Positions 18,314-25,782 of a DNA stretch of 38,596 nt are shown piece by piece. The translations under genes and the position numbers were made by a program. Source of the stretch: Clostridia bacterium (GTDB lineage Bacteria; Bacillota; Clostridia; Oscillospirales; Acutalibacteraceae); the NCBI GenBank assembly GCA_017428085.1, contig JAFRRP010000049.1, positions 1-38,596 on the forward strand. Reading direction: 5' to 3'. Within the stretch, counting starts at the first letter, position 1. Each line of letters begins with the position of its first letter. The notes under the pieces were generated by a model. The model saw only the letters and a program-made list of their open reading frames with translations. It was not told the origin of the DNA and did no database searches.

Positions 18314-19426
18314 TCACAGGTCATCCGAGAAAAACGTCGTTTTCGGTGGGAACACGCGGAAGAAATCCGATCCCGGGTCGTTGATCACAAGGTCCGGGAT
18401 ATACGTCTCGTCCGTGAATCCGCACAGCAGCAGCTGCGAAGCGCGGCTGACGCTCATGACCGCGTCGGGCGCATACGCGTTGTTTTTGTCCACGTGCGCG
18501 CCGTCGGTCGAATACGTCACCCGATATACGCCCTCGCCGATCTGCAGGGTAAACGCGCCGTCCCGCGGCGGGTACCGGTGGGCCTTCAGCACCTTTTCCG
18601 GGTTCAGGATCCTTGCCGCGCCTGTCCTGTGCACGGCGATCTCACAGCTTTTCAGGTCTCCGACGAACCGCAGCAGCGGCGAATCCTCCGGAACGTTCTG
18701 GAAGCAGACCGTTTTCTGATTGCTTTCATAGTTGCGCAAAAAGCCGACGATCCCCAGCATGGATTCGCGTGAATCGAAATAGATCTCCCTGACGAACACC
18801 GTGCTTTTGCCCCGGTCAACGGAGAACGTGGCAAAGGAACTGTTTTTCCAGACGTAGGTATAACTCTGCGAGAGATACGGCTCCGCCGGGAACATTTCCG
18901 CCGTGTCCCGCGTAAAGCAGAGGTTGTACGCCTTCGCGCAGCGGTTGTAGGTCGAAAGCAGCTGTTCCGTATCGTTCCCTTCGTACAGCACCGCGTCCTG
19001 GTTTCTTTCAATGCCCGCCAGCTCGGCGAACGGGACCGTGGCGCTGACGGAGCGCCCCACCCGTTCATACCCGAGCTTTCTGTAATACGCTTCGGAAAAC
19101 GGGTAGAGGATGCTGATATCGTACCGGTTTTCGCGGAAGACCGTATCGAACAGCGCCTTCACCGCGCCCTTGCCCCGGTGCTCCGGCTTGGCGGCTACGC
19201 CGCCGATGGCCGCGCAGGTCAGCAAACCGCCGTCGTAGTGGCAGCGTCTCTCATAGAGTTCAAGATCCGCCATCAGCGTTTTACCGTCGTCGGTAAACGC
19301 ACCCAAAACCTTTTCACAGGGCAAAGCAGCCTGCGGATCGTTGATATCGGTGGAAAACACGAAGGCCTGCGAGGCCACCTTTTCATGCTCCGCCGCGTCC
19401 GCCTGCGTTAAGTATCTGATGATCAT
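18314..19426 (-). CDS. Eis-like GNAT acetyltransferase with SCP2-like C-terminal domain
   Basis: A 370-residue protein resembling the Eis (enhanced intracellular survival) family. It has an N-terminal GNAT domain with the acetyl-CoA loop GGVAAKPEHRGKGAVKALF, a second degenerate GNAT region, and a C-terminal sterol-carrier-like domain starting near FTLQIGEGVYRVTY. Mycobacterial Eis acetylates aminoglycosides and proteins; the substrate here is unknown. The ATG at 19426 is preferred because GGGGGCGATCGG precedes it; an ATG 11 codons earlier lacks such a site and begins at the proposed -10 box. Confidence 0.88.
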   Translation of the reverse strand: MIIRYLTQADAAEHEKVASQAFVFSTDINDPQAALPCEKVLGAFTDDGKTLMADLELYERRCHYDGGLLTCAAIGGVAAKPEHRGKGAVKALFDTVFRENRYDISILYPFSEAYYRKLGYERVGRSVSATVPFAELAGIERNQDAVLYEGNDTEQLLSTYNRCAKAYNLCFTRDTAEMFPAEPYLSQSYTYVWKNSSFATFSVDRGKSTVFVREIYFDSRESMLGIVGFLRNYESNQKTVCFQNVPEDSPLLRFVGDLKSCEIAVHRTGAARILNPEKVLKAHRYPPRDGAFTLQIGEGVYRVTYSTDGAHVDKNNAYAPDAVMSVSRASQLLLCGFTDETYIPDLVINDPGSDFFRVFPPKTTFFSDDL

Positions 19427-19457
19427 CCGATCGCCCCCGTTCTGTCTTGCAGGATGC

Positions 19458-19486
19458 ATTATATCACGAAGCGCGATAAATGGAAA
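19458..19486 (-). promoter_or_regulatory. Promoter of the Eis-like gene
   Basis: On the minus strand, TTTCCA (19481-19486), a 17-base spacer and a perfect TATAAT (19458-19463), with the start codon 31 bases downstream. Confidence 0.6.
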
Positions 19487-19564
19487 TACCTTTTCCGAAA
19501 TTTAAATACAGCCTCCCGCGGAGGGCTCCGTCCGCTGTCATTCGCAAAAGAATGAAGAATCAGG

Positions 19565-19593
19565 TTGATGTTTGGCAAAAGGAATGATATAAT
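19565..19593 (+). promoter_or_regulatory. Promoter of the nucleoside hydrolase gene (near-leaderless)
   Basis: TTGATG (19565-19570), a 17-base spacer and a perfect TATAAT (19588-19593). The ATG lies only 9 bases after the -10 box, so the transcript would have almost no 5' leader. Confidence 0.75.
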
Positions 19594-19602
19594 CAAACCG
19601 CT

Positions 19603-20526
19603 ATGATATTCGAGGATATAAAAGCAAACAGAGAACAACCGATCGCGCTCCTGTTCGGCACCGACTGGTGGACCGACTGCGACGACGCGGCTGCGCTGGC
19701 GCTCCTGCTGAAAGCGCACAAATGCAGCCTGATCGACCTGAAGGCCGTCGGCGTCAGCAGCGTGATGCGGTATTCCGCTGCGTCGGTAAAAGCCGTGTGC
19801 GAGGAGCAGGGCCTCGGCCATATCCCGATCGGCCTGAATAAAAGCGCCGAACGCAAAGGCCTGTTCTGCCTGTATCAGAAAAAGCTGGCCGCGCGCTGCG
19901 GCTCCGGGTTCACGAACGCCGACTGCCCGGAGGCGTACAAGTTGTACCGCCGCGTTCTTTCGTCGCTGCCGGGGAAAGCGGTGCTTGTCGACGTGGGGTT
20001 CCCGACGATCCTCGCGGAGCTGCTGGCCTCCGGTCCCGACGAATACAGCGGGCTGACCGGCGGTCAGCTCGTGGCAAGCAAGGCGTCCGAAATCGTCGTC
20101 ATGGGCGGCAGATGGGACAAAAAAGCGGGCAGGGAATACAACTTCTGCGCCTACAAACGGAACCGCGAAGCGGCGGCGTATCTCTGCGAACGCTGTCCTG
20201 TTCCGCTCACCTTTTTAGGGTATGAGGCCGGCAAAAGCGTGATCACCGGCGGCAAAACGGTTCCCGGGTTGACCGGCACCGCCTACGCGGCGCATTTCAG
20301 CCCGAAGGGCAGGCCATCCTGGGACCCCATGACGGCGCTGTACGCCATCGTCGGCGACGCCGGGAATGCGGGGTACCGCAGGGTTTACGGCGCGGCGTCG
20401 GTCGATCCCAAAACCGGCAAAAACAGCTTTGCGGTTTGTGACGGCGGCACTCATTCCTATCTTGTAAAAGAAAAAGAAGACCGTTTTTACAAAGAACAGA
20501 TCGATGAATTGTTGCGAACGAAGTGA
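19603..20526 (+). CDS. Nucleoside hydrolase-like protein
   Basis: A 307-residue protein of the inosine-uridine nucleoside hydrolase fold, which cleaves N-ribosidic bonds. The N-terminal metal-binding motif, usually DxDPGxDDxxA, is a variant here: TDWWTDCDDAAALALLL (residues about 20-36). EIVVMGGRW, the YNFCAYKRNREAA segment (normally EFNxxxDPEAA) and the late SWDPMTALYAIVG (DPxAA-like) follow. The variant ligand loop suggests a divergent substrate. There is no ribosome-binding site before the ATG at 19603, and no other start fits the first strand. Confidence 0.8.
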   Translation: MIFEDIKANREQPIALLFGTDWWTDCDDAAALALLLKAHKCSLIDLKAVGVSSVMRYSAASVKAVCEEQGLGHIPIGLNKSAERKGLFCLYQKKLAARCGSGFTNADCPEAYKLYRRVLSSLPGKAVLVDVGFPTILAELLASGPDEYSGLTGGQLVASKASEIVVMGGRWDKKAGREYNFCAYKRNREAAAYLCERCPVPLTFLGYEAGKSVITGGKTVPGLTGTAYAAHFSPKGRPSWDPMTALYAIVGDAGNAGYRRVYGAASVDPKTGKNSFAVCDGGTHSYLVKEKEDRFYKEQIDELLRTK

Positions 20527-20563
20527 CCGTCGTTACGGCGGACCGGGATCCGCGGAGGAAACC

Positions 20564-21034
20564 GTGATCGTACCGGTCGATGAAACAAATCTGCCGCAGG
20601 CCGCGGTCATCCATTCCGTCTCATGGAAGGAATCGCACCGGGCTTTTTGCGCGCCTGATTTCATAGAAGCGCACACGCCGGACCGGCAGCGGGAATACTT
20701 GAGCGCCAAGATGAAAAACGGCGCGCAGCTTTTTATGCTGGTGGAGGACGTGCCTGTCGGCATCGTTTCCGTGACGGGCGGTCTGATAGAAGACCTTTAC
20801 GTGCTTCCGGATCGTCAGAACAGAGGTTACGGGACGGCATTGCTGCGATACGCCATCAGCCGTTGCACGGGTACGCCCACGCTGTGGATCCTTGAAAACA
20901 ACGTGAACGCCGGGCGGCTCTACCGCCGCATGGGCTTCCGGGAAACGGGCAGAAAAAACGCGATCACAAACGGACTGGACGAGATCGAATTCGCGCTGAC
21001 GCGAAATCCGGTTGATAAAGGAGAACGCATATGA
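20564..21034 (+). CDS. GNAT-family N-acetyltransferase
   Basis: A 156-residue GNAT. The acetyl-CoA loop reads LYVLPDRQNRGYGTALL and is followed by the LWILENNVNAGRLYRRMGF strand and helix pair. The GTG at 20564 has GGAGGAAACC directly upstream and begins the first beta strand (IVPVDETN); the open frame upstream overlaps the nucleoside hydrolase. The stop overlaps the next start as ATGA, so the three genes are probably co-transcribed. The substrate is unknown. Confidence 0.87.
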   Translation: MIVPVDETNLPQAAVIHSVSWKESHRAFCAPDFIEAHTPDRQREYLSAKMKNGAQLFMLVEDVPVGIVSVTGGLIEDLYVLPDRQNRGYGTALLRYAISRCTGTPTLWILENNVNAGRLYRRMGFRETGRKNAITNGLDEIEFALTRNPVDKGERI

Positions 21035-21795
21035 AACACAAAAAAGCCATCAAAATCATTTGCATTGCGCTGGCAGCTTTGCTGGTCGTCGCGGGAATAT
21101 CATTGGCGGTCATTGCCGACCGCGGGCGGCTCAACGGCTATCACCCGCTGCAAACGCCGAAAGAGGGCCAGATCCGCGTCGCCTGCGTGGGCGACAGCGT
21201 CACCTACGGGTTCGGCATCCCGCATTTCAAAGGCAACAGCTATCCCGCCGCCCTGCAGAAGCTGCTGGGGGACGGCTACTGCGTCAACAACTACGGCTAC
21301 TCCGGCCGGACGGCGTGCCTGATGGGCGACAGGCCCTACCGTGTGGAAACGCTGTGCACCGAAAGCCGTTCCTTCGCGCCGGATATCGTGGTGGTTTTGC
21401 TGGGCGCCAACGACTCCAAGCCCTTCAACTGGGATACCCAGGTCGCCGGGATGAACGTATACCCGGAGCAGTTTGAGCGGGACCTGAAGGAACTGGTCTC
21501 CGTCTATCAGGAGCTGCCCTCCCAGCCGGAGGTCTACGTGGCCACGCCCCTGCCCGCCTACGCGGATAACAGCGGAACGGTGCGGTACGACATCCGGCCG
21601 GAGGTCATCGCCGACGAGATCCTGCCCATCGTCAAACGTGTTGCCGCCGAAACCGGCGCGGAATTGATCGACCTGTATCCTGTTTTTGAGGGAAAGACCG
21701 AGCTGTACAGCGACGGGCTTCATCCCACGGCCCGGGGCGCCGCGCTGCTGGCGCAGACGGTGTTCGACGCGATTTCCGGCGTCCCGGCGTCATAA
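21031..21795 (+). CDS. Membrane-anchored SGNH/GDSL hydrolase
   Basis: A 254-residue protein with a single N-terminal hydrophobic helix (about residues 6-29) after a Lys-rich start, so the enzyme part is probably extracytoplasmic. SGNH blocks are clear: CVGDSVTYG with catalytic S56, the GYSGRTA segment, LLGANDS with the Asn, and SDGLHPT with the Asp-His pair. Such enzymes deacylate esters on lipids or cell-wall and polysaccharide substituents. AAAGGAGAACGCAT precedes the ATG, which overlaps the GNAT stop by four bases. Confidence 0.92.
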   Translation: MKHKKAIKIICIALAALLVVAGISLAVIADRGRLNGYHPLQTPKEGQIRVACVGDSVTYGFGIPHFKGNSYPAALQKLLGDGYCVNNYGYSGRTACLMGDRPYRVETLCTESRSFAPDIVVVLLGANDSKPFNWDTQVAGMNVYPEQFERDLKELVSVYQELPSQPEVYVATPLPAYADNSGTVRYDIRPEVIADEILPIVKRVAAETGAELIDLYPVFEGKTELYSDGLHPTARGAALLAQTVFDAISGVPAS

Positions 21796-21884
21796 CGCGC
21801 CGCGCACACACAGGAATCGCGGCAAGCGGCAAGCCGGGCAGACGGAAACCGGCAAAACCCCCGACGCTGAGCTGAATTCGTGAT

Positions 21885-21909
21885 CCATTTCAGCGACGTC
21901 GCTGAATGG
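21885..21909. repeat. 25-bp near-perfect palindrome
   Basis: CCATTTCAGCGAC / GTCGCTGAATGG with a perfect CAGCGAC-GTCGCTG core and one unpaired T. It lies between the SGNH gene and the next gene, about 60-85 bases before that start, with no T run after it. An operator fits better than a terminator. Confidence 0.5.
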
Positions 21910-21971
21910 TTGATTGATCGGATTTCGGTTTGTTGAAAAAAAAATAAAAACATATCATATTGGAGGTAAAC

Positions 21972-22598
21972 ATGATCCATCTGATGCACAAAATGATAGA
22001 CCCGGACGCCATGCCGGTGCTCTATGACACACCCTTTACCGCCGGATCCTTCGCTGCCGATTTTGAGGTCAAAGACGGCAACTGGTTTGTCCGGGACGGC
22101 TGGCTGATCGGCGAGAACAGGCGCAATTTCCCTTCCATGGCCTTGCTGAAAACGCCCGTCTACGGCCCGGTCTGCCTGGATTTCAGGGCGAAGGTACTGC
22201 CGCCCTGCACCCACGACATCAACTGCATGTGGTCCGGCTCCTGGAACGAGGAGACCAACACGCGCGCGCTGGCCTACGTCGCCGGCATCGGCGGCTGGTG
22301 GGACGGAAAGGTGGGCTTTGAGAAGAGCCCGGAATACAAGCTGAACTGCGGGACCAAGCTGCTCGATTTCAAGCCGGAAAAGGAATACCATATGCAGTGC
22401 GGAAGCATCGGCGGGCACGTGTTCGTGATCATCGACGGGAAGCTGTGCATCGAGGCCACCGATCCGGACCCCATCGATCAGGAGAAGTTCGGCAGGATCG
22501 GGCTCGAGGCGTATTGCACCAGGGTGGCCGTGACCGATTTCAAGGTCCGGCGGGCCGTTTGGGAAGAACGGAAGGAAAAATACGAGCCGGAGTTTTAA
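21972..22598 (+). CDS. Concanavalin-like (DUF1080-type) sugar-binding or hydrolase protein
   Basis: A 208-residue all-beta protein. Features such as DFEVKDGNWFVRDGWLIGENRRNF, DFRAKVLPPCTHDINCMWSG and the terminal FGRIGLEAYCTRVAVTDFKVRR resemble the laminin-G/concanavalin fold of 3-keto-disaccharide hydrolase-like (DUF1080) proteins. No signal peptide is visible. The ATG at 21972 is chosen because GGAGG stands 5 bases before it; the apparent upstream TTG is inside that site. The function is not established. Confidence 0.7.
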   Translation: MIHLMHKMIDPDAMPVLYDTPFTAGSFAADFEVKDGNWFVRDGWLIGENRRNFPSMALLKTPVYGPVCLDFRAKVLPPCTHDINCMWSGSWNEETNTRALAYVAGIGGWWDGKVGFEKSPEYKLNCGTKLLDFKPEKEYHMQCGSIGGHVFVIIDGKLCIEATDPDPIDQEKFGRIGLEAYCTRVAVTDFKVRRAVWEERKEKYEPEF

Positions 22599-22640
22599 CC
22601 GGGTCGTCTCGGGAATATCAAAGAACGGAGAAAAAAGAGC

Positions 22641-23504
22641 ATGAAAATTGCGGTCGCGTATGAAAACGGAGAGGTGTTTCAGCACTTCGGGCATACGGAA
22701 CAGTTCAAGGTTTACGAAATCGAAGACGGGCAGGTGACGGATACGGCTGTCATCGGCTCGGGCGGCAGCGGCCACGGCGCGCTGGCGGGGCTGCTGGCGG
22801 ACCGGGCGATCGACGTCCTGATCTGCGGCGGCATCGGCGGCGGCGCGCAGGCGGCGCTCTCCGAGGCGGGGATCGCGCTCTGCGCGGGCGCTTCCGGCAA
22901 CGCGGACGAGGCGGTAGCGGCTTTCCTGCGGGGCGAGCTTGTGAACACCGGCGCCAACTGCGACCATCACCATGACGACGGCCACAGCTGTCACGATCAC
23001 GGCGAGGATCACGCCTGCGGCGGTCATGAGGGCTGCGGCGGCTGCCGTCCCGGCGCGGCAAATCAGGGCAGGAACGTCGGCAAAACGGTACGCGCCCATT
23101 ACCGCGGCACCTTCAACGACGGCACGCAGTTCGACTCCTCCTACGACCGCGGCGAGCCGCTGGAATTCGTCTGCGGCGCGGGCATGATGATCCCGGGCTT
23201 TGACGCGGCGGTGGCAGATATGGAGGTTGGGCAGACCGTGCAGGTACACCTCTCGCCTGCCGAAGCCTACGGCGAACCGGACCCGGCGGCGATCTTCACG
23301 ATCGAGATATCGCAGCTCCCCGGCGCGGAGGACCTCTCCGTCGGGCAGCAGGTGTATTTGCAGGATTCCTACGGCAGACCGATCCCGGTCAGGGTGGCGG
23401 CGAGAGACGAGCAAACGGTCACCTTTGACGCCAATCACGAGATGGCCGGCAGGGAACTGAACTTCACCATCGAGCTGGTCGAAGTGCGGGATCGATCCCA
23501 TTGA
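22641..23504 (+). CDS. NifX/NifB-type cluster-binding domain fused to SlyD-like FKBP prolyl isomerase
   Basis: A 287-residue two-domain protein. Residues 1 to about 103 (MKIAVAYENGEVFQHFGHTEQF, then ICGGIGGGAQAALSEAGI) match the dinitrogenase iron-molybdenum cofactor-binding fold of NifX/NafY. Residues 107-135 are a His/Cys-rich metal-binding linker (CDHHHDDGHSCHDH, then CGGHEGCGGC). Residues from about 143 form an FKBP-type peptidyl-prolyl isomerase of the SlyD class (VRAHYRGTFNDGTQFDSSYD, MIPGFDAAVADM, LSPAEAYGEPD) with an inserted-flap-like region. A metal-handling chaperone role is inferred from the domains. No nif genes are nearby. Confidence 0.87.
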   Translation: MKIAVAYENGEVFQHFGHTEQFKVYEIEDGQVTDTAVIGSGGSGHGALAGLLADRAIDVLICGGIGGGAQAALSEAGIALCAGASGNADEAVAAFLRGELVNTGANCDHHHDDGHSCHDHGEDHACGGHEGCGGCRPGAANQGRNVGKTVRAHYRGTFNDGTQFDSSYDRGEPLEFVCGAGMMIPGFDAAVADMEVGQTVQVHLSPAEAYGEPDPAAIFTIEISQLPGAEDLSVGQQVYLQDSYGRPIPVRVAARDEQTVTFDANHEMAGRELNFTIELVEVRDRSH

Positions 23505-23509
23505 AAACG

Positions 23510-24475
23510 ATGCGCAAATACAGCTTTTACGGCTGGGAAACAGCCGATATCAAGGAAAAGCACGGGCTGACGCCGCGCGACTGTTACGACCTGCTTTCGG
23601 AGGTCTGGTGCGCCGACACCTGCGCGCCGCGGATGCGCGACAACTGGACGCCGGAAAACAAAACGCTGGGGCAGTGCTCCGTTACCGCGTTTTTGCTGCA
23701 GGACCTTTACGGCGGCAGAGTGTACGGCGTGCCGCTGGAAGACGGCAGCTTCCACTGCTTCAACGCGGTCGATGGCTGCGTTTTCGATCTCACCAGCGAG
23801 CAGTTCGGCGATACCGCGCTCGATTACGGCAACTGCCCGGAGCAGTTCCGCGAAACGCATTTCGCCAAGGAGGAAAAGCGCCTGCGGTACGAAGACCTGA
23901 AGGTCCGGTTCCTCAAGTGTCTGCCGAAGATCATCGAGACGGACCGGCTGATCCTGCGTCCGTTCGCGGAAGGCGACGCCGCCGATGTGCTGGCATATCT
24001 GCAAAACCCTACCGTCAACTGCTTCATGGATATGCGGCTGCCAACGCTTGCGGCGGCAAAACGCGCCGTAAAACAGCGCATGCGGGACCGGGAGTATTAT
24101 TTCGCCGTCGTGGAGAAGGAATCCGGCAAGGTGATCGGCGAATTTTTCGGCGAACCGGAGGGCACGGCCCCCGGCAGGGAGCCTGCGGATACGTTCAGCC
24201 CCTGCTGGATGCTGCACCCCGCCTGGCAGGGCAAGGGCTATGCGTATGAAGCGGCGAAGGCCTATTTCGATTACCTGTTCAACGAAAAAGGGATCCGCCG
24301 CGTTTACGCCTATACGGAGGATACAAACATACCGAGCCAACGCCTTTGTGAAAAGCTCGGCATGCGCCGGGAGGGACTGTTTCGGGAGTTCGTTTCGTTC
24401 GTCAACGACCCGGACGGGACTCTGCGCTATGAAAACACGTATCAATACGCCATCCTGAAAAAAGAGTGGCGCTGA
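23510..24475 (+). CDS. YunG-like domain fused to GNAT acetyltransferase
   Basis: About 321 residues. The N-terminal 135 residues resemble the YunG family, with the Gln-Cys of GQCSVTAFLLQDLYGG and the later SFHCFNAVDGCVFDLTSEQF (His/Asp-rich), a papain-like arrangement. From TDRLILRPF (about residue 145) a RimJ/RimL-type GNAT domain follows with WMLHPAWQGKGYAYEAAKA and NIPSQRLCEKLGM. ATG at 23510 is used; a TTG at 23501 overlaps the previous stop. No good ribosome-binding site is seen, so translation may be coupled to the preceding gene. Confidence 0.8.
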   Translation: MRKYSFYGWETADIKEKHGLTPRDCYDLLSEVWCADTCAPRMRDNWTPENKTLGQCSVTAFLLQDLYGGRVYGVPLEDGSFHCFNAVDGCVFDLTSEQFGDTALDYGNCPEQFRETHFAKEEKRLRYEDLKVRFLKCLPKIIETDRLILRPFAEGDAADVLAYLQNPTVNCFMDMRLPTLAAAKRAVKQRMRDREYYFAVVEKESGKVIGEFFGEPEGTAPGREPADTFSPCWMLHPAWQGKGYAYEAAKAYFDYLFNEKGIRRVYAYTEDTNIPSQRLCEKLGMRREGLFREFVSFVNDPDGTLRYENTYQYAILKKEWR

Positions 24476-24486
24476 ACAGCATGCAC

Positions 24487-24503
24487 GGTTGTCAGTTCGA
24501 TTC
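24487..24503 (+). repeat. tRNA T-arm copy, inverted repeat partner of 24568-24584
   Basis: GGTTGTCAGTTCGATTC here is identical to the T-arm of the minus-strand tRNA-Thr fragment, but in the opposite orientation. The two 17-base copies flank the tRNA terminator. Confidence 0.7.
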
Positions 24504-24519
24504 CGAACGAACCGAAATA

Positions 24520-24549
24520 AAACAGGACGGTCGAAAGACCGTCCTGTTT
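24520..24549. terminator. Bidirectional terminator of the original tRNA-Thr gene
   Basis: A perfect 13-bp stem AAACAGGACGGTC/GACCGTCCTGTTT with a GAAA loop. On the minus strand it follows the tRNA CCA after three bases and ends in TTTTATTT, as expected of a tRNA terminator. It also ends the plus-strand YunG-GNAT transcript. Confidence 0.88.
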
Positions 24550-24552
24550 CAT

Positions 24553-24597
24553 TGGAGCCGGTGGTCAGAATCGAACTGACAACCTGCTCATTACGAA
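24553..24597 (-). pseudogene. 3' part of tRNA-Thr(CGT): island attachment-site remnant
   Basis: Read on the minus strand, the anticodon loop TTCGTAA, the 3' anticodon stem TGAGC, the variable region, a complete T-arm (GTCAG-TTCGATT-CTGAC), the acceptor strand CACCGGC, T73 and CCA are all present. The matching acceptor 5' strand (GCCGGTG), the D-arm and the 5' anticodon stem (GCTCA) are missing upstream, where the sequence becomes unrelated. This is the standard outcome of tyrosine-recombinase insertion at a tRNA anticodon loop. The intact gene is expected at the other end of the island, outside this window. Confidence 0.82.
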
Positions 24598-24828
24598 AGC
24601 CGGATCGAGCCGTTTTCACGTGTGTGCACATGTGCCCGCAAGTGGCTGTACGTAAGGGTTTTCGGGCATTTTGGCCTTTTCAGGGATTCACGCAGATTTG
24701 CGCGAAAATAACGCGCAGGTGGCAACAAGAATCGCTTTTAGGGGTGTGTTCAGCTTGGCGATTTTCCCGTGTAATGTCGAAATAGCATCTGAAAAAACAA
24801 ACGGAAGATCACTGAACAAAAAACCGTA
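24598..24828. other. Island left-end non-coding DNA
   Basis: No gene is convincing here. Overlapping small palindromes (CACGTG, GTGCAC, CACATGTG) lie at about 24,617-24,634, right beside the tRNA scar, and may be recombinase arm or core sites. No integrase is encoded in this stretch. A weak hairpin followed by T on the minus strand near 24,787-24,825 could end the hipBST transcript. Confidence 0.4.
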
Positions 24829-25782
24829 TTATTCCCCGGAAAGCGTTTGGCAACGTTTTGTAATGAGCGCCCGGAAGACCTGTTTCATTTCATCCGGAAG
24901 CAATGAATCGTCGCACAGTGTAAGCAGTTTCTGTTCTTTCGCAAGCAGCCGGGCAATCATTTTTTCCGCAGCGGTGCGGGAGATACCGCAGGCGTCGGCG
25001 TATTTCAGGAAATCGCCCCTGCGCAGATTTGCTTTCTTGCCGTTCATCGTGAGGGCGAACTGCTCTTTGTCCTCCGGCATGATCACGTTGACGGGCAGCA
25101 GGTCGTATGCGGGCGAAAGGATATATTCGCCGCTGTTTTCCGCCGTCTCGATCAGGGAAAAATTCTTGAGGTGCATATCGGAGTTCCCGGTCATAAAGCA
25201 GAACACAAGACGCGCGAAAAGCTCCGCCAGATCGAACGCCCTGCGCGAGGAATACCGCTCTATGATCTTCGCGCAGCGCTCATAGGAGCCCTTATACTTA
25301 TCTGCGGTCAGACGCAGATCAAGCTGGCAGAAATCCTCCATGGCGAGCATGGAAACGGCGCTCTTTTCTATCACGCGGTCCACACGTTTTGTGATATACG
25401 CACAGCTGTCTCCTTGAGCGATCAGCGCGTGCGGAACGGTCGAGATACCGCAGACGTCAGCCATGTGCATCACAAGCTGCTCCGATTCCGGCAGCGCGGT
25501 GAACTCCTCCGTTTGCGGTTTCAGGATATAACCGGTCGGGAAATTTACCAGGGTCAGCCGCGGCTTTTCCCCATCCGAAAACAGATGCAGGGACAGCTTT
25601 TTCTGAACGCCGGGAACGGTCAGTCCCTTGCCGACGCTTTCTGTGACGATGGATTCCAGCGTTTGATTGTCGATTTCGATCTCCGGAAGCACAGGGGTAC
25701 CGAAAAACCGCTTGATACAGCTTTTGTGCCACCCGGAGCCATCGTCGCCTTTCAGCGGTTTCCCACAGCATAAACAGTTCAT
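24829..25782 (-). CDS. hipT: HipT: small HipA-type Ser/Thr kinase toxin of a HipBST system
   Basis: A 317-residue kinase of the HipA family without the N-subdomain, which is encoded separately by the preceding gene. The N-terminus carries CLCCGKPL and GWHKSC, a zinc-ribbon-like start common in HipT. The Gly-rich loop is GLTVPGVQKKLS (residues 53-64), catalytic-loop residues D202 and N207 lie in GNSDMHLKN, and the metal-binding D227 is in SPAYDLLP. E. coli HipT phosphorylates TrpRS; the target here is untested. The position of the regulatory serines next to the Gly-rich loop reads T-V-P (residues 55-57). The ATG at 25782 has GGAGG upstream and overlaps the hipS stop as ATGA. Confidence 0.92.
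   Translation of the reverse strand: MNCLCCGKPLKGDDGSGWHKSCIKRFFGTPVLPEIEIDNQTLESIVTESVGKGLTVPGVQKKLSLHLFSDGEKPRLTLVNFPTGYILKPQTEEFTALPESEQLVMHMADVCGISTVPHALIAQGDSCAYITKRVDRVIEKSAVSMLAMEDFCQLDLRLTADKYKGSYERCAKIIERYSSRRAFDLAELFARLVFCFMTGNSDMHLKNFSLIETAENSGEYILSPAYDLLPVNVIMPEDKEQFALTMNGKKANLRRGDFLKYADACGISRTAAEKMIARLLAKEQKLLTLCDDSLLPDEMKQVFRALITKRCQTLSGE

Noticed and set aside
21720..23501. A 593-codon minus-strand open frame
   Set aside because: It covers three real plus-strand genes in antisense and its composition is that of a shadow frame.
24611..24634. A parS site for ParB
   Set aside because: Only the CACGTG core matches a parS-like palindrome; the flanking TGTTT/AAACA arms are missing and the site is 12.7 kb from parB.
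24598..24828. A remnant of an integrase gene beside the tRNA-Thr scar
   Set aside because: Neither strand shows tyrosine recombinase motifs; the open frames here are short and read through tRNA sequence.
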